Shown: positions 42,801-51,800 of the stretch, piece after piece | Position numbering within the stretch: position 1 is the stretch's first letter | Layout of the letters: every line of letters starts with the position of its first letter | DNA from: Sipunculus nudus | Lineage: Eukaryota; Annelida; Sipuncula; Golfingiida; Sipunculidae | Direction of reading: 5' to 3' | Length of the DNA: 64,000 nucleotides | Assembly (NCBI GenBank): GCA_026874595.1 | Contig: CM049309.1 | Coordinates: 40,747,079-40,811,078, forward strand | Notes under the pieces: generated by a model | Databases searched by the model: none | What the model was told of the DNA's origin: nothing | Seen by the model: the letters and a program-made list of their open reading frames with translations, nothing else | Made by a program: the position numbers and the translations under genes

Positions 42801-45800
42801 ATCAGAACCAATTTATTGCTAGTGTTGTTCTCATGGAAAGGTATACAGTTTGAACATGGGCTGTTGATATTAGTTTGAAGTTCACATTGTAAGATAGTGA
42901 ACATCCAGAACATTTGATCATTTGAATATTTTACAAAGTTTTATAAGACTGATATCAAATAGTGTTTTTATTTTATTATATTTTTGTTGTTGGAGATAAC
43001 CACCTTTATTTTTAGCTCAGCTGACTTTCAGTCATGCTGAGCTATAGCAATCACTCTTTGTCCGTCGTCCGTCTGTCTGTTAACCTGGCACAAATTGTAA
43101 CCACTGGACTTAGAATCTTGTAACTTGACATTCTGAGAGGTCGATGAAAAATCTCCTTGGAAACCAGAAATAAGGTCTCTGTTACCCATATCCTTCGAGC
43201 TATTGGGCCCCAAAGTACCCCCCAGAATAGTCAAAAATTTCATACAAAAACTTCAATATCTTGTTAACTACATCACTGATAGTCATGATTTTTGGCATAC
43301 ATATTGATCATGAGATGTTCCATCAGTTCCTGCAGACTGGTGGAGCCACCTGTATTTTTCGATTTTTTACGAATTTTTTTCTCTATTTTTGAGACCTTTA
43401 AAAATGTGAACATCTGTTAACAAGGCACAAATCGTAAAGACTGGACCTAGAATCTTCATTCTTGATACAGTGAGAGACCTATGAAAATTCTCCATGAAAA
43501 CCAGAAATTAGGTCTCTGTTACCCAAATCCTTCCAGCTATGGGGTCCTAAAGTACCCCCCAGAATAGTCAAAAATTTCATACAAAAACTTCAAAATCTCA
43601 TTAACTACATCACTGATGGTCATGATTTTTGGCATACTTATTGATCAAGAGGTGTTCCATCAGTTCCTGCAGACTGGGTGCGCCACCTGTATTTTTTCAA
43701 ATGTTTTCAAAATTTTTTCTCCATTTTTGAGACCTTTAAAGATGTGGTTATCTGTCAACAGGGTACAAATCGTAACGACTGGACCTTGAATATTAATTCT
43801 TGTAATGCAAGGAGGCCCATGAAGAGTGTCTGTGGAAACCTAAGGTTAGGTCTCTGTTTTCCATATCCTTCAAGCTATAGGACTATGAAGTATCCCTCAG
43901 AATAATGAAAAATTTGATACAAAAGCTGAAGTATCTGAACAACTAATGCAGAGATCACCATGATTCTTTGCATGGATATTGATTATGGAGTGTTTCATCA
44001 GTTTCTGCAGACTGGTGGTGCCACCTATTTTTTTTTAAATTTTTCGAATTTTTTTCTCTATTTTTGAGACCTTTAAGGATGCTGTCATCTGTTTACATGG
44101 CATAAATTGTAACAACTAGACCTAGAATCTTCATTCTTGTCATGCAAGGAGGCCCATGAAAAGTGTCTGTGGAAACCTGAAATTAGGTCTCTGTTTCCCA
44201 TACCCTTTAAGCTGTAGGACTCCGAAGTATCCCTCAGAATAATGGAAAATTTGATACAAAAGCTGAAGTATCTGAACAACTAATGCAGAGATCACCATGA
44301 TTCTTTGCATGCATATTGACCATTAAGTCTTTTTATTAGTTTCTGCAGACTGGTGGAGCCACCTGTATTTTTTACGCATTTTTTCTCTATTTTTGAGATA
44401 TATAAATACAGACACAATCTTGGCCTGTTGGTTAATCTGTTTGATGCTTTAGTTGAATGGGTATATACTACCATTTAGATGATAAAATTTCCTTTTGTGA
44501 ATCTCTTCCCAGTCAGCTGAGCGTCATGACCCATGGGTCACTTGTTTAATGTAGATTAACCAAGTATATGTTCATCTGCAAAAATTCCATTCTGGTTTCA
44601 GACTATGTGACAGTGCAGTATCAAATGCTTCCTTTCATTCTGTATCCTGATGTTCACCAGGCCTGGTGGGTCATACCACCGAGCATCCCTGGACAGGCGG
44701 ACTCATTTCTTAGAGAAACATGGCTGTTGGGCATGGCCTTTTCTTTAAGCCTGCAAAGTGCTCACCCTGGGTGGGGGCTGACCGTTAAAAAACTCACTGC
44801 CTCAGCTAGTATCCAGTCTCCCGGCTTTTGAGTCCTGCGCTCTACCCCTGAGCCACAGATACTGATCAAATAGTGTTGCTATCTGATGTAGCACTGGTCA
44901 TAGCCATTATTGAGAATGTTGATGGCTAAGTGACAGTAAACTGGAAAAGACTGACCAAGTGATAAGCTAACTGGTTGGCCTTATGAAACCTGACTAGGGG
45001 ATACATTTCTTATGGATTGGAATGTTTCATGGTGGGTGTGGCATCGGACTGTTGAGGAGAAGGTCCCTGTTTGAAACCCCATATGAGCCTCAAAGGAAAA
45101 ATGTTGAAGTGTCTATAGAGCCTTCAAAAGTCATGACATATGAATTATCCCTTACCCCATGCATGTAGTACCCTCTGACTGTAGAGAGTCTATGATCTGA
45201 ATTGGCTGTCAGAGTGCCATAACATCCTTCAAAGAGGAATGCGTTTAAGGCTCTATGAAGATGCAAATATTTTAGTCATTTTATACAATGCCTTTTGGCC
45301 TACAAAGAATCTTAACAAAAATGTCATTAAAGAAATGTATATATATAAAATTTGTTTCAGGTTAAGGGCAGCTAAAGTAGAGGATTTTGTGCGGGCGATC
45401 AAGCAGTTACATGAGGACTTTCATTGGCCTTTTCCTATTGTACCATACCACACATTGAGCAGGTCACCTTCCAGAGTCTCAGGTGAACATCTATGACATA
45501 AAATCTTGTTTTCTTTAAGTCTGCAACAAAACCAGAGTCCGTCATTATACTTGACATGTATCACATATATTGATATTAAATTATGTATCATTAGGATGTA
45601 ACAATATTTGCAGGATATTATTTATCGATTCATTGAATTAACATTGCAAGAAAGTAGATAAACTTTGTAACAGTAAGGATGTGAGTAGTTGAACATTCTT
45701 AATCTTTTTCACAGCAATAACAGACACATTATACTTGCAGAGTAAAACTATTAAATTAAGTCAAATTTTTGTATGTATACATGAATAATTTTGGTAGGAT

Positions 45801-48800
45801 TGTGAATATGAAATTTTACAGGGATATATCTAAGAATCAATTAATTATGTTTTCTCTCTTTTGAAGACTGTCTGCCAAGAGCTGTGACACATATTAATAC
45901 TAAGAGCTTTCATTGCATTATTTCTGTAGTTGAGAATGGGCCAATGAGATCAATATCCATGGACACAGATATGAACGGTCTACAGACATCTATGCAGGGA
46001 ATGGATGTGAAGAGAGATCAGTCTTCTGTCAGCCTGGATATCTCGCTGTCACAGGCCAGCTCAGGAACGGCTGATGTAGTGCTGCAGCCAACACGGAGTA
46101 CAGGTATGGTGTACCACTTAAACCACCATGTAATTTACACCCACATATAAGAGCATTAGCTGTGGGTGAAAAATGGGTAATAATTATTTAATACTGGTGC
46201 TTGGTACAGCTTAGTGCAGCTTCTCCAGGTTGTAATTATATTTTTTTTATCAAAGTAATGAAATTGTAAAGACTGAACACTTGCTGATTTAATATTTATA
46301 TGAACATATAATCATAAATAAAAAATTCAGATAAATGTATTTTTAATTTCATTTCAGAAAAAATATTTGAAATTTTGTTTAAAAGTCTTATTTTAAATCA
46401 TATTCCATGTAATCATTGTGTGGTATTATGATGAGAGGAAATAAAGTTTTATTCATTGAAGTTGTTGAAGCACACTCAGTTACATCAGTATTAATGAAGT
46501 CAATTGATGTGACATTTTATTATTTTAATAGATGACATGAGCACTGCCACTACAGAATATTCAGACACCAGCTCAGCCCAGGGGGAGGTAGAAAGCTGGC
46601 CAGAATCACTGGGACTTAGTGAACTAGAGCAGCTGTCACATGAATTGGCCAATAAGGGACCAGCACAGGCAGACTCAGAACTACGGTAAGCATAAGCATC
46701 AGGTGTTTGGCAGTATGATGATATGCTTGATTCAGATAGAATTAGAACTGTCTATGTTACCCTTGATGAAAATTACCCTACATGGATGGGTAGATATAAT
46801 GTGGCTTCCAACTTATTCTCAGCCATTATGATATTCAGAAGTCCTCATGATAACGTATGATACTGAAACATTGCTGGATGTAGGCCATGGTCCTTATCTT
46901 AAATTTACCTAAATACTTAATAATGAATAAGATGAATGTTGTGTGTTACCGTCACTTGACTACTATTATTATTTATTTACAGGAAAAGTTAAAAATTCAG
47001 CCCCTCTAGAAGCATTCCACAAAATGTGTAATTTTTTTTTGTACACAGAATTTCATTAAGCAAGGTTTGTAAAAGAAACAACTCCCATCCTTGTTTTATA
47101 TCGCTTTATTGTCATTTTTAGCTCAGCTGACTGAAAGTCATCTGAGCTATAGCGATCACTCTTTGTCCGTCGTCCGTCTGTCGTGCCGTCTGTCTGTCCG
47201 TTAACCAGGCACGAATCGTAACCCCTAGAACTGGAATCTTCTTACTTGACATCCTGGGAGGTCCATGAAAAATCTCTTTGGAAACCAGAAATTAGGTCTC
47301 TGTTACCCATATCCTTCGAGCTATGGGGCCCCAAAGTACCCCCCAGAAAAGTCCAAAATTTCATACAAAAACTTCAATATCTCATTAACTACTTGACTGA
47401 TGGTCATGATTTTTGGCATACATATTGATCATGAGAGGTTCCATCAGTTCCTGAAGACTGGTGGCCCAACCTGTATTTTTCGATTTTTTACGAATTTTTT
47501 TCTCTATTTTTGAGACCTTTAAAAATGTGAACATCTGTTAACAAGGCACAAATCGTAAAGACTGGACTTAGAATCTTCATTCTCGACACACTGAGAGACC
47601 TATGAAAAGTCTTCATGGAAACCAGAAATTAGGTCTCTGTTACCCATATCCTTCCAGCTATGGGGCCCCAAACTACCCCCCAGAAAAGTAAAAAATTTCA
47701 AACAAAAACTTCAGTATCTCATTAAATACTTGACTGATGGTCATGATTTTTGTCATACATATTGATCATGAGATGTTCCATCACTTCCTGCAGACTGGTG
47801 GCGCCACCTGTATCGTTCAATTTTTTACGAATTTTTTTCTCTATTTTTGAGACCTTTCAAAATGTAAACATCTGTTAACAAGGCACAAATCGTAAAGACT
47901 GGACCTAGAATCTTCATTCTTGACACACTGAGAGACCTATGAAAAGTCTCCATGGAAACCAGAAATTAGGTCTCTGTTACCCATATCCTTCCAGCTATGG
48001 GGCCCCAAACTACCCCCCAGAAAAGTAAAAAATTTCAAACAAAAACTTCAATATCTCATTAAATACTTGACTGATGGTCATGATTTTTGTCATACATATT
48101 GATCATGAGATGTTCCATCACTTCCTGCAGACTGGTGGCGCCACCTGTATCGTTCAATTTTTTACGAATTTTTTTCTCTATTTTTGAGACCTTTCAAAAT
48201 GTAAACATCTGTTAACAAGGCACAAATCGTAAAGACTGGACCTAGATTCTTCATTCTTGACACACTGAGAGACCTATGAAAAGTCTCCATGGAAACCAGA
48301 AATTAGGTCTCTGTTACCCATATTCTTCGAGCTATGGAGCCCCAAAGTACCCCCAAGAAAAGTAAAAAATTTTCATACAAAAACTTCAATATCTCATTAA
48401 CTACTTGACTGATGGTCATGATTTGTGGCATAACTATTGATCATGAGATGTGTCATCACTTCCTGCACACTGGTGGTGCCACCTTTATTGTTCGATTTTT
48501 TACGATTTTTTCCTCTATTTTTGAGACCTTTAAGGATGCTGTCATCTGTTAGCATGGCACAAATCGTAACGACTGGACCTAGAATCTTCATTCTTGACAC
48601 ACTGAGAGGTCCATGAAAAATATCCTTGGAAACCAGAATTTAGGTCTCTGTTAACCATATCCTTTGAGCTATGGGGCCCCAAAGTACCCCCCCCCCCCCA
48701 GAGTAGTCAAAAATTTCATACAAAAGCTTCAATATCTCAATAACTACATCACTGATGGTCATGATTTTTGGCATACATATTGATTATGAAATGTTCCATC

Positions 48801-51800
48801 AGTTCCTGCAGACTTGTGGCACCACCTGTATTGTTTGTTTTTTTACGATTTTTTCCTCTATTTTTGAGACCCTTAAGGATGCTGTCATCTGTTAACGTGG
48901 CAAAAATCATAAGGACTGGACCTAGAATCTTCATTCTCGACACACTGAGAGACCTATGAAAAGTCTCCATGGAAACCAAAATTAGGTCTCTGTTACCCAT
49001 ATTCATGGTCATGATTTGTGGCATAACTATTGATCATGAGATGTGTCATCAGTTCCTGCAGACTGGTGGCGCCACCTGTATCGTTCAATTTTTTACGAAT
49101 TTTTTTCTCTATTTTTGAGACCTTTCAAAATGTAAACATCTGTTAACAAGGCACAAATCGTAAAGACTGGACCTAGATTCTTCATTCTTGACACACTGAG
49201 AGACCTATGAAAAGTCTCCATGGAAACCAGAAATTAGGTCTCTGTTACCCATATTCTTCGAGCTATGGAGCCCCAAAGTACCCCCAAGAAAAGTAAAAAA
49301 TTTTCATACAAAAACTTCAATATCTCATTAACTACTTGACTGATGGTCATGATTTGTGGCATAACTATTGATCATGAGATGTGTCATCACTTCCTGCACA
49401 CTGGTGGTGCCACCTTTATTGTTCGATTTTTTACGATTTTTTCCTCTATTTTTGAGACCTTTAAGGATGCTGTCATCTGTTAGCATGGCACAAATCGTAA
49501 CGACTGGACCTAGAATCTTCATTCTTGACACACTGAGAGGTCCATGAAAAATATCCTTGGAAACCAGAATTTAGGTCTCTGTTAACCATATCCTTTGAGC
49601 TATGGGGCCCCAAAGTACCCCCCCCCCCCAGAGTAGTCAAAAATTTCATACAAAAGCTTCAATATCTCAATAACTACATCACTGATGGTCATGATTTTTG
49701 GCATACATATTGATTATGAAATGTTCCATCAGTTCCTGCAGACTTGTGGCACCACCTGTATTGTTTGTTTTTTTACGATTTTTTCCTCTATTTTTGAGAC
49801 CCTTAAGGATGCTGTCATCTGTTAACGTGGCAAAAATCATAAGGACTGGACCTAGAATCTTCATTCTCGACACACTGAGAGACCTATGAAAAGTCTCCAT
49901 GGAAACCAAAATTAGGTCTCTGTTACCCATATTCATGGTCATGATTTGTGGCATAACTATTGATCATGAGATGTGTCATCAGTTCCTGCAGACTGGTGGC
50001 GCCACCTGTATCGTTCGATTTTTTACGATTTTTTCCTCTATTTTTGAGACCTTTAAGGATGCTGTCATCTGTTAGCATGGCACAAATAGTAACGACTGGA
50101 CCTAGAATCTTCATTCTCAACACACTAGAAGACCTATGAAAAGTCTCCATGGAAACCAGAAATTAGGTCTCTGTTACCCATATCCTTCGAGCTATGGGGC
50201 CCCAAAGTACCCCCCCAGAGTGGTCAAAAATTTCATACAAAAACTTCAATATCTCAATAACTACATCACTGATTTTTGGCATACATATTGATTATGAGAT
50301 GTTCCATCAGTTCCTGCAGACTGGTGGCGCCACCTATGTTATCGATCAAGAGGGTACAAATTGCAACAACTGGACCTAGAAACTTCATTCTTGTCATGCA
50401 AGGAGGCCCATGAAGAGTGCCTGTGGAAACTTGAAATTAGGTCTCTGTTACCCATATCCTTCAAGCTATAGGACTCTGAAGTATCCCTCAGAATAATGGA
50501 CAATTTGATACAAAAGCTGAAGTATCTGAACAACTAATACGGAGATCATCATGATTCTTTGCATGGATATTGACCATTAAGTGTTTTTAGCTCAGCTGAC
50601 TGTAAGTCATCTGAAGTATCCCTCAGAATAATGGACAATTTGATACAAAAGCTCAAGTATCTAAACAACTATTGCAGTGATCACCATGATTCTTTGCATG
50701 GATATTGATCATGGAATGTGTCATCAGTTTCTGCAGTATGGTGGCGCTACCTGTATTTTTTTTATTTTTACGAATTTTTTTCTCTATTTTTGAGACCTCA
50801 TAAGATGTGGTCATCTGTTAACATGGCACAAATCGTAACAACTGGACCTAGAATCTTCTCTCTTGACATGCTGAGAGGCCCATGAAAAGTTTCCTTAAAA
50901 ACTTGAAATTAGGTGTCTGTTACCCATAACCTCTGAGCTATGGGGCTCCGAAGTACCCCCCAGAATAATGGAAAATTTGATACAAAAGCTCAAGTATCTG
51001 AACAATTATTATATTGATCACCATGATTCTTTGCATGGATATTGATCATGAAATGTTTCATCAGTTTCTGCATTCTGGTGGCGCCACCTGTATTTTTACA
51101 ATTTTTAGCTCAGCTGACTGAAAGTCATCTGAGCTGTAGGGATCACCTTTTGTCCGTCGTCCGTCCGGCCATCCAGGCGTCTGTCTGTTAACAAGGCACA
51201 AATCGTAACCGCTAGACCGGGAATCTTCTTACTTGAAATCCTGGGAGGTCTATGGAAATTCTCCTTGTAAACCTGAAATTAGGTCACTGTGACCTATATT
51301 CTTCGAGCTATGGTGTTCTGAAGTGCCCCCCAGAATAATGCAAAATTTAATACAAAAGCTCAAGTATCTAAACAACTAATGCATTAATCACCATGATTCT
51401 TTGCATGGATATTGATCATGGAGTGTTTCATCAATTTCTGGATATTGGTGGCGCCACCTATATTTTTTTTATTTTTTACGATTTTTTTTCTCTACTTTTG
51501 TGATCTTTAAACATTTGGTCATCTGTAAACAGGGCACAAATCATAATGACTGGACCTAGAATCTTCTGTCCACACACCTCCAGGGAAGCCCATAAAAGGT
51601 CTACATGGAAACCCGAAATAAGGTCCCTGTTACCCATATTCTGTGAGCTATGGGGCTCTGAAGTACCCCCCCAGAATAAAGATTTGGTCATATATTAACA
51701 GGGCACAAATCATAATGACTGGACCTAGAATCTTCTGTCCTCACCTCCAGGGAAGCCCATAAAAGGTCTACATGGAAACCCGAAATAAGGTCCCTGTTAC

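Noticed and set aside
48397-50150. Repeated minus-strand ORFs of 65-91 codons with similar peptides, as if a multicopy small protein
   Set aside because: They lie wholly in family A tandem units. Starts, lengths and stops differ between copies, frames shift at homopolymers, and the peptides lack any recognisable domain. Similarity follows from the DNA repeat.
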